Shown piece after piece: positions 32,586 through 42,646 of a DNA stretch of 64,000 nt (its first letter is position 1; each line of letters starts with the position of its first letter). Made by a program: the position numbers and the translations under genes. Source of the stretch: CAWBLP01 sp963789495 (lineage in GTDB: Bacteria > Pseudomonadota > Alphaproteobacteria > Acetobacterales > Acetobacteraceae); contig CAWBLP010000033.1 in assembly GCA_963789495.1 (NCBI GenBank), positions 242,497-306,496 of the forward strand. Direction: 5' to 3'. The notes beneath the pieces are model-generated. The model searched no databases and had not been told where the DNA came from. It worked only from the letters and a program-made list of their open reading frames with translations.

Positions 32586-33324
32586 CCGCCCCCGCGGCTG
32601 AGTGAACTCGATCGCGCCGCCGCCACGCAGGATCGCCTGGGCATCCTGCGTGAAGCCACCGGTCGCCTCATGCAGCACCAGACCGGGCAGCAAACGCAAA
32701 GGCGAGCGGCCGAGTTTGACGCCGCGCAGCAGCATCAGCGTGGCCGGCACACCGGGTCGGGGCCACAGCGGCAGGACGGCCACGCCAGGACATGAGGCGG
32801 CTGCCATACCTGCGAGGGCTTCGGCCAGGGTCGCGGCGGGCAGGATGAGGCTGAGCGTGCCGCGAGGCCGCAGCGGGGCCGCCAGCGCCCGGGCCCAATT
32901 CGCGATCAATCCTGGTTGGGCACGCTTGGCCGCTTCGCGGGACGGCAGCGGCGAGGCGGTGCCGCCGGCCCGGTGATAGGGCGGATTGGCGAGCGCGTGA
33001 TCGAACCGGCCCTGGTCTCCCATCGATTTCGAGCGATGCCGCCAGGAACGACAGGCCGCGCGCCTGGTTCGCCGCCGCGTTGCGCTGCGCCAGCTCCGCC
33101 AGCGCGGCATCCTGTTCCACCCCCAACCCGAGCAGCCCCGGCAGGCGGGCGGCCAGGCAGAGCAGCGCCGCCCCGGCACCCGATCCGCCTTCCAGCACAC
33201 GCTCGCCAGGGCGGGCCGGCACCGCGGCGGCCAGCAGCACCGGCTCGATCCCGCTGCGAAAGCCGCTGGCCGGCTGGTCGTAGTGGACCCGCCCGCCGAG
33301 GAGGTGCCCCTGCGTGACCTGCAT
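32553..33324 (-). pseudogene. TrmN6-like tRNA1(Val) adenine-N6 methyltransferase, one frameshift
   Basis: From ATG 33324 (MQVTQGHLLGGRVHYDQPAS). SAM-binding motif I is VLEGGSGAGAALLCLAARLP, and the catalytic (N)PP(Y) motif is FDHALANPPYHRAGGTASPL, separated by a frame change at about 33017-33025 (772 bases, one over a multiple of three). The family methylates A37 of tRNA1(Val) or acts on other small substrates. It ends inside the 3' end of a convergent gene, and lies 49 bp downstream of the DUF2007 gene on the same strand. Confidence 0.82.
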
Positions 33325-33373
33325 CACCAGGCTCAGGCCATCAGACCGGGGCCGGTGGCGGAGGCGGCCGCAT

Positions 33374-33601
33374 TCAGGTTTCCCCGGCCTCGGCCAGCAC
33401 GCGCCGGGCCTGCGCGTACGCGTCGGCCGGCACTGCCAGGCGACGCTGGATCGCACCGATGCTGCCCTCGGTGATGCTGGCATGCAGGTCGAGCAGGATC
33501 GCCGCGATCCCGGCATCGGCCAGCAGCGACATCAGGAACGACAACCGCACCGGATCGTTGGAAGTGGCAACGATGCGCATCCCGCCATGGTGCGAGGACA
33601 T
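33374..33601 (-). CDS. DUF2007-domain putative signal-transducing protein
   Basis: 75 residues. MRIVATSNDPVRLSFLMSLL, GIAAILLDLHASI and RRLAVPADAYAQARRVLAEA make the ferredoxin-like DUF2007 fold (also annotated as putative signal transducing protein). The start may be 33601 or the internal ATG at 33580. It is divergent from the polyprenyl synthase gene by 50 bp. Confidence 0.85.
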   Translation of the reverse strand: MSSHHGGMRIVATSNDPVRLSFLMSLLADAGIAAILLDLHASITEGSIGAIQRRLAVPADAYAQARRVLAEAGET

Positions 33602-33651
33602 GGCAAGCTTGGCAATCCGCGCTTGCTTGACCCGCTTTCAGACCGACCGAT

Positions 33652-34749
33652 ATGGTGCCCAATCCGCTCACATCGCTCTGTCGGGAGAAGCTTTTGGACG
33701 TCACCACTCCACTGGAGCCAGACGTGACGACGGCGCCTGCGATACCGACGCCTGCCGACGAGGATGCACTGAGCACGTTGGTGACGCTGGTCGGGCCCGA
33801 CCTCGAGGCCTGCAACCGCACCATCGTGTCGCGCATGGACAGCCCCGTGGCGCTGATCCCCCAGCTCGCGGCGCATATCGTGGCGGCCGGCGGCAAGCGG
33901 TTGCGTCCGCTGCTGACCCTGGGTGCTGCGCGGCTGTGCGGCTACCCCGAGGCGACCGCCGGTGCCCGCCACGTGAAGCTCGCCGCCTGCGTAGAGTTCA
34001 TTCACACCGCGACGCTGTTGCATGACGATGTGGTGGACGAGAGCCAGCTGCGCCGGGGCCTGGCCTCGGCCAATGCGGTGTTCGGCAACAAGGCGTCCGT
34101 GCTGGTGGGCGACTTCCTGTTCGCCCGCGCCTTCCAGCTGATGGTGGAGGACGGGTCGCTGAAGGTGCTGTCCATCCTGTCGCGCGCCGCCGCGACCATT
34201 GCCGAAGGCGAGGTGTTGCAGCTGGTCACGCAGAATGACCTGTCCACGCCCGAGGAGCGCTATCTGGAGGTGATCAAGGGCAAGACCGCGGCCTTGTTCG
34301 CGGCGGCCTGCCAGGTGGGTGCGGTGGTGGCGGATCGGCCGGAGTCGGAAGAGGTCGCGCTGCACGATTACGGCATGAACCTGGGCATCGCCTTTCAGCT
34401 GGTCGACGACGCACTGGACTATGCGGCCGACCAGGCGACGCTGGGCAAGACGGTGGGCGACGACTTCCGCGAGGGAAAAATCACCCTGCCCGTGCTGGTG
34501 GCGTATCAGGCCGGCAGCGCGGACGAGCGGACGTTCTGGCGTCGCACCATCGAGACCAGCGACCAGGCCGAAGCAGACCTGGACCAGGCGATGCGCCTGA
34601 TGGCCGAACGTGATGCGATCGGGGCGACGCTGGCGCGAGCCGCCCGCTTCGCCGGCGCGGCGAAGGCGGCGCTCGGCGCGTTCCCCGACACTGCCTGGCG
34701 GCGCGTGCTGGCGGAGGTGGCGGATTATACTGTGAGCCGCGCGCGGTGA
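33652..34749 (+). CDS. ispB: Octaprenyl/polyprenyl diphosphate synthase
   Basis: 365 residues. It condenses isopentenyl diphosphates into the ubiquinone side chain. First Asp-rich motif LLHDDVVDES, second LVDDALDYAADQATLGKTVG, with GGKRLRPLLTLGAARLCGYP and KTAALFAAACQVGAVVA between. ATG 33652 is used; TTG at 33694 has the better GGGAGAAGC site and would give a start nearer the family N-terminus. No frameshift in this gene. Confidence 0.94.
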   Translation: MVPNPLTSLCREKLLDVTTPLEPDVTTAPAIPTPADEDALSTLVTLVGPDLEACNRTIVSRMDSPVALIPQLAAHIVAAGGKRLRPLLTLGAARLCGYPEATAGARHVKLAACVEFIHTATLLHDDVVDESQLRRGLASANAVFGNKASVLVGDFLFARAFQLMVEDGSLKVLSILSRAAATIAEGEVLQLVTQNDLSTPEERYLEVIKGKTAALFAAACQVGAVVADRPESEEVALHDYGMNLGIAFQLVDDALDYAADQATLGKTVGDDFREGKITLPVLVAYQAGSADERTFWRRTIETSDQAEADLDQAMRLMAERDAIGATLARAARFAGAAKAALGAFPDTAWRRVLAEVADYTVSRAR

Positions 34750-34994
34750 TGGCCGCGCCGCCGGGGTCGAGGCCGGCCCCGGACATCACGGCGCACTGAC
34801 CCTGACGCAGGCTCGAACGGCCAGGTCCGCTGGCGGCCGCTGCAGAATGCCCGTGCTCAGGTGGGATGATCGCCTCGCGCGCGGACCTGCGAGGTGGTTG
34901 GACGTCACGGCCATGTGCTTGAGCCGCAGTGCGGCAGTGAGATCGACGTCGCGGCGTATCGTGTGCGTGTCTGCCCTGTGACGATGCGCCTCGG

Positions 34995-36461
34995 TCAGGT
35001 GAGTTGCGTGGGTCGCGTGCCCGGGCGCAGGTTCCTGGAATGGTTGGTTGCCAGCAGAGCCAGGCCGTAGCGACGTGCAGGCCCGGTCCCCCACGCCATC
35101 TTGACGTGATCTGGACGAATGGGAGCTACCGCGCTGACTTTGATCGTAGCATCGGCCTTGAAACCGCTCATGGCGAACGCGAACGCCACAAGAAAGCAGA
35201 AATCCGGCGTCTTTACGCCGAATGAATTGCTGGTGGACGCGATCACCAGATAGGAGGCGATCATCATCCAGCCCGCCGGCCAACCTCCTCGACGGGCAAT
35301 ATCGATAAGGAAGCAGAACAATCCGACCACCAAGGGCAGGAAGCCAACGACGCCCAGGTTGAGGAACAGCAGAAGCCAGGGGCTCTCGATATCATTGCCC
35401 TGCCCTGACAGCCCGATCAGACCTTTCAGCACATCGATCTGCTCGCGAGAGACGCCGAACAATACGTCGCGAAGATCGAGAAAGCGCAACACCTCCCACT
35501 GCACGGAGCGGACTTCGGCACTGTTGTCGTCAAATGACATCGTGGCCACGATTCGGGCACCCACCTCCGTCTCGGCCAATAACACCGCAAACAGCATAGG
35601 CAGCAGGATTCCGGCAGCCAGCGTGGCGGCAATGATCTCCGCACTCAATCCGCGGGACACCAGCTTGAACAGCAGAAACAGCAATCCGGCGATGACCAGG
35701 GTGGCGACGGTAACCCCTAATGCCGCGCGACCGCCGTAGCTGAGCAAACCCACACTGAGCAGGGCCAGCAACGTGCCCGCGAGCCATAGCCGAAGTCGCA
35801 TGGAGAGCAACAGGAAGATGCTCATCGACGTCACCATGGACGCCACCAGCGGATGGGAATACAGGCCGGCGGCTCGAAAATCCTCCGGCGCCCTGCCCTG
35901 GATTTTCCTCATATCGAGGTTGCCGATCTGCATCGGGATGATGTGCATCTCCTTGGCGCTTTCCACGAACGCCATGAAGACGCTGACCACCACCAGTGCC
36001 ATCAATGTGTAGCCGAGCAGCCGGCGTTGGCGGACGTCAGCACCATCCAGCGCCATGGTGAGGAATCCGGCCGCCAGGAACGTATCGACGTAGTTGGACG
36101 AACTTGCGGCGCCGACGCTGATGAACGAGAACACCGCGCACACGGCGACCACGACCATAAAAGTGATCGCAACCCGCAACTCGCTGAACGGCCGCCCGCT
36201 CCGCGAGCGATACATTGCCCAAAGTGCCGACATGGCGCCGATCACGGCCAGATAGGTTGCCGGGCGGATCTTGGTGGCCGGATTGCCGCCCGAGGTATCG
36301 TAGTCAATACCGAACTGGTACAGGAGGTTCGGCGGCAGGAGAAACAGTGAGAGGACCGCGAGGTAAGCCCAGGTGAAGGCTCTGCCAGGTCGCGTGGCGC
36401 TGGACGATGCGGTCGAACGGGTGCGCACAGGGGACAGGTTCGCGAGCATCGGTTTTGGCAT
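34995..36461 (-). CDS. O-antigen polymerase/ligase-like polysaccharide protein
   Basis: 488 residues from ATG 36461. About eleven to twelve membrane segments, for example AFTWAYLAVLSLFLLPPNLL, VAITFMVVVAVCAVFSFISV, IFLLLSMRLRLWLAGTLLAL and GVVGFLPLVVGLFCFLIDIA, with a long loop around residues 165-200 containing GRAPEDFRAAGLYSHPLVAS. This is the Wzy/WaaL-like superfamily that joins or polymerises polysaccharide repeat units in the inner membrane. It is divergent from the PssD/PssE pair, supporting a capsule or exopolysaccharide role. Confidence 0.82.
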   Translation of the reverse strand: MPKPMLANLSPVRTRSTASSSATRPGRAFTWAYLAVLSLFLLPPNLLYQFGIDYDTSGGNPATKIRPATYLAVIGAMSALWAMYRSRSGRPFSELRVAITFMVVVAVCAVFSFISVGAASSSNYVDTFLAAGFLTMALDGADVRQRRLLGYTLMALVVVSVFMAFVESAKEMHIIPMQIGNLDMRKIQGRAPEDFRAAGLYSHPLVASMVTSMSIFLLLSMRLRLWLAGTLLALLSVGLLSYGGRAALGVTVATLVIAGLLFLLFKLVSRGLSAEIIAATLAAGILLPMLFAVLLAETEVGARIVATMSFDDNSAEVRSVQWEVLRFLDLRDVLFGVSREQIDVLKGLIGLSGQGNDIESPWLLLFLNLGVVGFLPLVVGLFCFLIDIARRGGWPAGWMMIASYLVIASTSNSFGVKTPDFCFLVAFAFAMSGFKADATIKVSAVAPIRPDHVKMAWGTGPARRYGLALLATNHSRNLRPGTRPTQLT

Positions 36462-36797
36462 CCTGACTGACCCTGGACATGCTGCATCCGGGGTTCCGCT
36501 GGTCGGCGCATCATAGCGCGCCCGCGGTCAGATCTCGCAACGGTTGAGCTGTAACGGCAGAACAAGTTTTCGTAGTAACACCTGTAAACTCTCATTCCGC
36601 GGCAAGCAAAGCACCCGGCGGATTGCGGCATCGGAGGCAGTGGATGTGCAGACCTCCAATATGTGGGCGCAGAATTCCCTGTCACTATTAGCAGTAGAGG
36701 TCATTCTGACTACATACTAGATGTCCGCTCGTCAGTGCGAGGCCAGCAGGCGCGCCCGTGACATAGTGTGCTGCCCTATTTCTGGAGCCATGAGGCA
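36462..36797. other. Divergent intergenic region of the polysaccharide locus
   Basis: 336 bases between two divergent genes, lower in GC than its surroundings (36540-36730 is A/T-rich), and therefore a likely double promoter. No clear operator. Confidence 0.5.
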
Positions 36798-37250
36798 ATG
36801 GACAAGAGAATCCTCGCGGTGGCGTCGGGGGGCGGGCATTGGCTCGAGATATGTCGATTGTATCCGGTATTTGAGGGCCTTGATGTGGCGTTCGTCAGCG
36901 TGCACCCGAACTATGCCCAGCAGGTGCGCGGACACCGGTATTATCGGATTCGGGATGTGACGCGGTGGAGTCGCTGGGGGTTCGTTGTCCTCATAGTTCA
37001 GTTACTGAAAATACTTGTGACCGAACGTCCGGATGTGGTGATCACAACGGGTTCCGCGCCCGGTCTATTGACCCTGGCGCTCGCAAAGTGGGGGTTCCGC
37101 GCGCGCACCATATGGATCGACAGCATCGCGAACTGTGAAGGGCTTTCCGTCTCGGGATCGCATGCCGGGCGTGTCGCCGATCTGTGGCTGACTCAATGGC
37201 CACAGCTGGAGGGCAAGTCTGGTCCAACCTATCTGGGAGCGGTTCTATGA
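36798..37250 (+). CDS. PssD/Alg14-like glycosyltransferase subunit
   Basis: 150 residues from ATG 36798 (MDKRILAVASGGGHWLEICR). VVITTGSAPGLLTLALAKWG, then TIWIDSIANCEGLSVSGSHA and VADLWLTQWPQLEG are the Alg14/PssD pattern: the membrane-bound acceptor-binding half of a two-part UDP-sugar glycosyltransferase. ATG of the next gene overlaps its stop by four bases (ATGA), as expected of a two-subunit enzyme. Confidence 0.88.
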   Translation: MDKRILAVASGGGHWLEICRLYPVFEGLDVAFVSVHPNYAQQVRGHRYYRIRDVTRWSRWGFVVLIVQLLKILVTERPDVVITTGSAPGLLTLALAKWGFRARTIWIDSIANCEGLSVSGSHAGRVADLWLTQWPQLEGKSGPTYLGAVL

Positions 37251-37729
37251 TCTTTGTGACCATCGGAACCATGCTGCCATTCGACCGCCTGATCCGCGCC
37301 ATGGACGAATGGGCCGCCGCACATCCCATGGAGGAGGTGTTCGCGCAGATCGGCGACGGCCTTTACGAGCCCGCGAATATGAAATGGGTGCGCCTGCTGG
37401 GGCCGGAGGAATTCGCCGCGGTCATCGAGCGCTGCTCCGTTGTCGTCGCACATGCCGGGACCGGTAGTTTCTTTCTCGCGGCTGAGAAACGAAAGCCTAT
37501 TGTTCTGCTGCCGCGGCGTGCTGCCTTTCGCGAACACACCACCGATCACCAGGTCGATACCGCGCGCTGGCTGCGTGACAAAGCAGGAGTCTACGTCGCA
37601 ATGACGGAAGACGAACTCGCCGACGCCATCGCACAGGCCGCTTCCGAGCCCAGCGCCATGACCACTCCAATCCAGCCTTACGCACCGCAGCCATTTCTAT
37701 CGCAGATCAGAAAATTTCTGCTGCAGTAG
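37247..37729 (+). CDS. PssE/Alg13-like glycosyltransferase catalytic subunit
   Basis: 160 residues from ATG 37247. MIFVTIGTMLPFDRLIRAMD, RCSVVVAHAGTGSFFLAAEK and KPIVLLPRRAAFREHTTDHQ are the GT28-type C-terminal UDP-sugar-binding half (Alg13/PssE). Together with the preceding protein it should add one sugar to a lipid-linked intermediate on the cytosolic face of the inner membrane. Confidence 0.9.
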   Translation: MIFVTIGTMLPFDRLIRAMDEWAAAHPMEEVFAQIGDGLYEPANMKWVRLLGPEEFAAVIERCSVVVAHAGTGSFFLAAEKRKPIVLLPRRAAFREHTTDHQVDTARWLRDKAGVYVAMTEDELADAIAQAASEPSAMTTPIQPYAPQPFLSQIRKFLLQ

Positions 37730-37765
37730 GGTTTCACGAAACATCACGCGCGGCGAGGATGCAGC

Positions 37766-38879
37766 ATGGTTCGTATTGCCATTGTCGGCCTAGGCAAAAT
37801 GGGGATTTCCCATCTGGCCATCGCACGGTCGCACCCGAACGTGGACCTGGTCGCAGTCTGCGACACGTCGGTCTACGTCCTGGATGTGCTCCGCAAATAC
37901 ACCGGCATGAAGACATACAGCGACTATCAGAAACTGTTGGATGAAGCGGCGCTCGACGCCGTTGTCATCGCCACTCCATCGCAATTCCATGGCGACATGG
38001 TCCGCGCGGCCCTGCAGCGGAACCTTCACGTGTTCTGTGAAAAGCCGTTTTGCCTGGACCCTGCCGAGGGAATGGAACTCGCGACCCTCGCGCGCAGCAA
38101 GGGCCTGGTCAATCAGGTCGGCTACCATTGCCGCTTTGTCAGTGCCTTCCGTGAGGCGAAGCGCCTGCTGGAAGCTGGTGCACTTGGCCGCATTCATCAT
38201 GTTCGGGCCGAAGCCTATGGGCCGGTCGTGGTGCGGACCAAGAATGCGACCTGGCGTGGCAGCAAGGCGGAGGGGGGCGGCTGCCTCTACGATTACGCCT
38301 GCCATGCAATCGATCTGGTCACCTATCTGATCGGCGCTCCGGAGCGCGTGTGCGGTACGGTCCTGAACAGCATCTTCTCCAAGGAGGTGGCTGATGAAGC
38401 CTACTGCACGCTGCGATTTTCCGATGGCGTGAGCGGCCAGCTTGCGTGCAACTGGAGCGATGACAGCTGTCGTAAGATGGAGACGCGGCTAACCATATGG
38501 GGTTCCAACGGTCGACTGACCGTCGATCGCCAGGAGGTCCAGGTGCACCTCCGTGAAGCGCCGCAAGATGACGCTGCGCAACAGGCTGGCTGGAACCGAT
38601 CCAGCACCACCGGCCTGACCGAAAGCCCGTACCTACTACCTGCGCGGCGAGGAGTACAGTGCGCAGATCGACCACTTTGTCCGGTGCATCAACTCAGGTC
38701 AGGTGGAGACCCTGTCGTCATTCGCAGCCGCGGCTGCCACCGACCAGGTGATTGCCATGATGACCGCCGATGCGGAACGTGCGGTGCGCCCAGCTGCAGA
38801 GCTTTCCCCTGCCATGCGGCTCACCGTTCAGCCCGCGCGCAAGAGCCTCTTCGCCCGAGCCTGGGCTGGACTATCGTGA
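37766..38879 (+). pseudogene. Gfo/Idh/MocA-family sugar oxidoreductase, one frameshift
   Basis: From ATG 37766 (MVRIAIVGLGKMGISHLAIA). Rossmann GLGKMG, then EKPFCLDPAEGMELATLARS (the EKP Lys) and GGGCLYDYACHAIDLVTYLI (family Asp-x3-His) are intact. Past NRSSTTGLTESP the frame shifts near 38630 and continues as TYYLRGEEYSAQIDHFVRCI to the TGA at 38877-38879. The 1114-base length is one over a multiple of three. Because of the slip, the unchanged frame reads on into the next gene and looks like one 669-residue fusion, which I reject. The enzyme would oxidise or reduce a nucleotide sugar for the polysaccharide. Confidence 0.85.
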
Positions 38880-39775
38880 AGTATCCCAAGCAGAGCGAGA
38901 CGCAGATGGACCGGATTTTGTTCGGCGACAATCAGTTCTTCGGCGTCAACCACATGTCCGAGGATACCGCGCGCGCACAGGCAATGCGCTTCCAGAGTGA
39001 CCAATCGATCATCGATGTCCTGGACGTTGCCTATGACGCCGGCATCCGCGTCTTCATGTGCACGACACATGATCGGATCGCAGGGATCGCCACGCACATT
39101 CGCGATAACCCGACCCGCTACCCGGACTTCGAGTTCTATCCGTGCATGCCCTACGCCCACAAATACGCCAATGCGGTTACCGAGCACGGGATGCTGGAAG
39201 CGCTGAAGCGATTTCTGCCGGACGACGGAAAGTTGGGCGCGCTGTTCAAGGGCGGAAAATCACTCGCCCTCAAGGACATGGAAGGCATCGCGCAGCTCCT
39301 GATCGATGCCGAGATGAAAATGTTCGCGGGGCTGCGAACCCCCGTGGTGTTCCTGCAGAACCTGGTGACAGACCTGCTTCTTGGGGTCGGTTTCCACGAA
39401 GGTTTCCGGTTTTTTGCCGATCACGTGATGCAGCGGTACGGCGCTCAACCTGGATTCATCACCATGAACCTCCCGCGCCTGCTTGACGCGTTGGAGGGGG
39501 TGGGCATTGTCGATCCAATCATCTGTGCCAACATCAACAGCCTTGGGTTCCGCATGTGCGGCGGGCGCGAACTGTACGAAACGACCATTGCCACAAGAAA
39601 ATTTCGGCCGATTGCAATGTCCGTGCTGGCGTCTGGCGCAATTCCGCCGCGCGAAGCCATTGAGTATGTGTGTCAACAAAAGAACATCCGGTCCATTGTT
39701 TTTGGCGCCTCGAGCAAGCCGCACATTCTGCAGACCAAGCGCCTGATCGAGGAACTCAGTGCCGCGGCGGCTTAG
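38876..39775 (+). CDS. Unknown TIM-barrel-like protein of polysaccharide loci
   Basis: Starts at GTG 38876, overlapping the oxidoreductase stop (GTGA); an ATG at 38906 (MDRILFGDNQFFGVNHMSED) is the likely family start. 299 residues. Blocks such as IIDVLDVAYDAGIRVFMCTT, YPCMPYAHKYANAVTEHGML, TPVVFLQNLVTDLLLGVGFH and RPIAMSVLASGAIPPREAIE suggest an aldo/keto-like or other beta-alpha barrel. I recall homologues only as hypothetical proteins beside Gfo/Idh genes in exopolysaccharide clusters, so a linked sugar-modifying step is an inference. Confidence 0.72.
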   Translation: MKYPKQSETQMDRILFGDNQFFGVNHMSEDTARAQAMRFQSDQSIIDVLDVAYDAGIRVFMCTTHDRIAGIATHIRDNPTRYPDFEFYPCMPYAHKYANAVTEHGMLEALKRFLPDDGKLGALFKGGKSLALKDMEGIAQLLIDAEMKMFAGLRTPVVFLQNLVTDLLLGVGFHEGFRFFADHVMQRYGAQPGFITMNLPRLLDALEGVGIVDPIICANINSLGFRMCGGRELYETTIATRKFRPIAMSVLASGAIPPREAIEYVCQQKNIRSIVFGASSKPHILQTKRLIEELSAAAA

Positions 39776-39875
39776 CGCGTACCTGAGCTCCAGCCTTTGC
39801 GCCAGAGATAGGAACTTGGCTAACGGGGTGCCCCGGGGGCGGACGAAGCTGAACTGAGAAATTGCCGGCGCGAGC

Positions 39876-39980
39876 TGGGAGTTCAAGCGCCAGGTTGTGC
39901 AGACGTATCTGGCCGGCAAGGCGGTCGCCCAGTCCCCGATGCACCGCCGCTCGGCCCGCTCGCCGAACTGGCGCGCCTGT
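39876..39980 (+). pseudogene. Relic of an IS3-type transposase orfA
   Basis: WEFKRQVVQTYLAGKAVAQS resembles the FKRQVVQEYLAG start of IS3-family OrfA, then becomes unreadable. No terminal repeats remain. It lies in the 240-base gap after the polysaccharide locus. Confidence 0.5.
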
Positions 39981-40017
39981 CAGGGTAAGGCGCAAGGCAC
40001 CGCGGCGCCCGGTCGCT

Positions 40018-40746
40018 TCACCGCAGAGCGGCTCGGATCCGTTGGTCGTAATGGTCTGCCAAATCGCACAGCGCCTGCCCGCAGTCGCCCACGTATGACG
40101 AGCCATGCATCAATGCCAGGGTGCGTGGGGCAAGGCCGGCAAGCTTGCGGATCGTTGGGCCGGTGGCGGGCGTCAGGCTGCTGAAGCCGAACATCTCCTC
40201 GGCGGCTATCGCCGGTTCGACCACGTCTGTGGTCACCACCACCGGTCCGTTTCCCGTGTGGGCGAACAGATCGCCGCACAACAGGGTACCGGTGGTTTCC
40301 TCGAACAGCACGCCCGCCTCCCAGCCGTGCGGCACATGCGGCGTATCCAGGTAGCGCACCCGCTTGCCGCCGAGGTCGACAACCTCACCATCGCCGAGGA
40401 TATGTGGCGGACGGTCCGCCATGTCGTTCAGCGACACTTGCGAGGCCACTGCGCCATTGATCATGGTCGCCTGTGGCGCGATGCCCAGCCATTCGTTCAT
40501 GGCGCCGCATTCATCGGCCTCAATGTGGCCGAACGAGATCCAGCGCAGCTCCTCGGGTGGGATCACTCGCGCGACAGCAGCGGCGATCAGCGGGAACATC
40601 CTGCGGTGGCCGCAATGGAACAGCAGCGGCGCCTCGCCCAGGACCAGGAATTGGTTGAAGGTGAAGCCGGCGGGTGCTGCAACCTCTGGCACAAACGTGG
40701 ACAGCCGATAGATCCCGGCGGCGATCTCGTCGATCCTGGTCTCCAT
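40018..40746 (-). CDS. MBL-fold diiron (ODP/flavodiiron-like) protein
   Basis: 242 residues from ATG 40746 (METRIDEIAAGIYRLSTFVP); an in-frame GTG lies two codons upstream. Metal-site motifs: FGHIEADECGAMNEWL (HxExD), LDTPHVPHGWEAGVLFEETT, and LLCGDLFAHTGNGPVVVTTD, as in the metallo-beta-lactamase domain of flavodiiron proteins, but without the flavodoxin domain. Such proteins bind O2 or reduce NO/O2. No partner electron donor is adjacent, although redox genes lie just downstream. Confidence 0.85.
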   Translation of the reverse strand: METRIDEIAAGIYRLSTFVPEVAAPAGFTFNQFLVLGEAPLLFHCGHRRMFPLIAAAVARVIPPEELRWISFGHIEADECGAMNEWLGIAPQATMINGAVASQVSLNDMADRPPHILGDGEVVDLGGKRVRYLDTPHVPHGWEAGVLFEETTGTLLCGDLFAHTGNGPVVVTTDVVEPAIAAEEMFGFSSLTPATGPTIRKLAGLAPRTLALMHGSSYVGDCGQALCDLADHYDQRIRAALR

Positions 40747-41418
40747 GGGCACATTCTCCCGCTACAGTTCGGCCGGCGGCCGATCGGACTTATAGCGTAG
40801 ATCCCTTGAAATTTGTCGGTCGATTGGCCGCCGATAACATTTCTGGATCCCGCCGCAGGTGGCGAGGACAGGACCGCGCGATCTTGGATCGGTATGCTTC
40901 GATGATCTCCAAGTAGCTCCGCGAAGGCGCATTCGCGATCCATTCCGCCACTCATACCGGAATCGGCGAAAGATTGTCGAGCATCACCGGAATGAACTCC
41001 GCGACTGTAGGGTGAATATGCATCGCACGCTTGAGCAGCGTGTAGGGCGCCTTCGCGTACATGGCGTCGAGCACGCAGTGGACCACCTCATCGCCGCTGG
41101 TGCCCAGGAACGATGCGCCGAGGATTTCCTTGGTCTCGGCATCGACCAGTATCTTCATGAAGCCCTCTGTCTCACCCTTTTCGAAGGCGCGGGACACATC
41201 CTCCATGGCGAGTTTGCCGATCAGTGCAGGGCGGCCGCTCTTGCGGACATCCGCCTCGGTCATGCCGACACGCCCCAACGGAGGATCAATGTAGAGCGCA
41301 TAAGCGGGAATGCGGTCGCTCACCCGTCTGCTCTCACCATCGAATAGATTGGCAGCGACGATCTCGTAATCATTCCACGATGTGTGGGTGAACGCGCCTT
41401 TTCCGTTGCAGTCGCCTA

Positions 41419-42646
41419 GTACCCTACGTCATTGACTCAGCGGTTAAACTTCGAATCGATGCCCTGGCAATGACGGAGCCAATTCGTGACAAGGAAACAG
41501 ACTGCCAGGAAGCACATCGTCAGACTGAGCGATGATGAGCGCGATCGGCTGAACGCGCTCATCGCAACAGGCAAGCATCCGGCACGCAAGCTTCTCAAGG
41601 CGCGTATCCTGCTGAAGGCCGACGTCTCCGAGGCGGGCGAGGGATGGCCCGACAACCGGATTGCCGAGGCGTTGGACACCAGCACCGACACGATCCTTCG
41701 GACCCGCCAGCGGCTTGTGGAGGAAGGCCTGGACGCGGCCCTGACACACAAATATTCGCCCGCCTCGGCCCGGCCACGCATCTTCGACGGGGCCGCCGAG
41801 GCCAAGCTGATCGCCCTGGCGTGCGGCGAGCCGCCAAGGGGGCGGTCGCGCTGGACCCTTGAACTGCTGGAAGAACAGGTCGTCGAACTGAAGATCGTCG
41901 AGCGTGCCAGCGACAACACGATCGGGCGGACGCTAAAAAAAACGCTCTCAAGCCCCACCTGCAAGAACAATGGGTCATTCCGCCGGACGCCAGCGCGGCC
42001 TTCGTAGCCGCCATGGAGGACGTACTCGAAGTCTATCAGCGCCCGCACGACCCAGCGCGCCCGGTGGTTTGCCTGGACGAGACGTCAAAGCAACTGATCG
42101 CAGAGACGCGCGTGCCGATCCAGGCGAAGCCAGGGCATCCCTCGCGCGTCGACTACGAGTATGAGCGTAACGGCACGGCAAACCTGTTCATGCTGTTCGC
42201 GCCGCTGGAGGGATGGCGGCACGTCAAGGTCACAGACCGCCACGCCGCCGCCGATTACGCCCAGGTCCTCAAGGAGGTGTCCGACATCCACTTCCCTGGC
42301 GCCGAGAAGATCGTTCTGATCCAAGACAATCTCAGCACGCACAAACCCGCGTCGCTGTACGAGGCCTTTCCGCCCGCGGAAGCCCGCCGGCTCGTGGAAC
42401 GGTTCGAGTGGCATTACACACCCAAGCACGGAAGCTGGCTGGATATGGCCGAGTGCGAAATCAGCGTGCTGTCAAGACAATGCCTGGACCGGCGAATCCC
42501 CGACAAACCGACGCTGACCCAAGAGATCGCCGCATGGCAGCAGAACCGCAACAAAAGGCACGCCAAGGCCGATTGGCAGTTCACCAACGCGGACGCCCGC
42601 GTCAAGCTCAAGCGGCTCTACCCGCAATTTCAATAAACTCGGGTAC
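41419..42646 (+). mobile_element. IS630-family element in the disulfide reductase gene
   Basis: 1228 bp. Ends are imperfect inverted repeats of about 25 bp beginning GTACCC, flanked by a TA duplication at 41417-41418 and 42647-42648. The restored host protein confirms the borders. Confidence 0.95.
41486..42636 (+). CDS. IS630-family transposase made by -1 frameshifting
   Basis: Two overlapping frames. The first, from GTG 41486, carries the HTH (KHIVRLSDDERDRLNALIAT) and reaches an A8 run at 41935-41942, where a -1 slip continues as NALKPHLQEQWVIPPDASAA. The second frame carries DDE residues in VVCLDETSKQLIAETR, IVLIQDNLSTHKPASLYEAF and WLDMAECEISVLSRQC. Such A-tract frameshifting is usual in IS630. 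Likely an active copy. Confidence 0.9.

Noticed and set aside
37766..39775. A single 669-residue oxidoreductase-barrel fusion
   Set aside because: The family end of the Gfo/Idh protein is readable in another frame (TYYLRGEEYSAQ onward) up to a stop that overlaps the next start, so this is two genes made to look fused by one indel.
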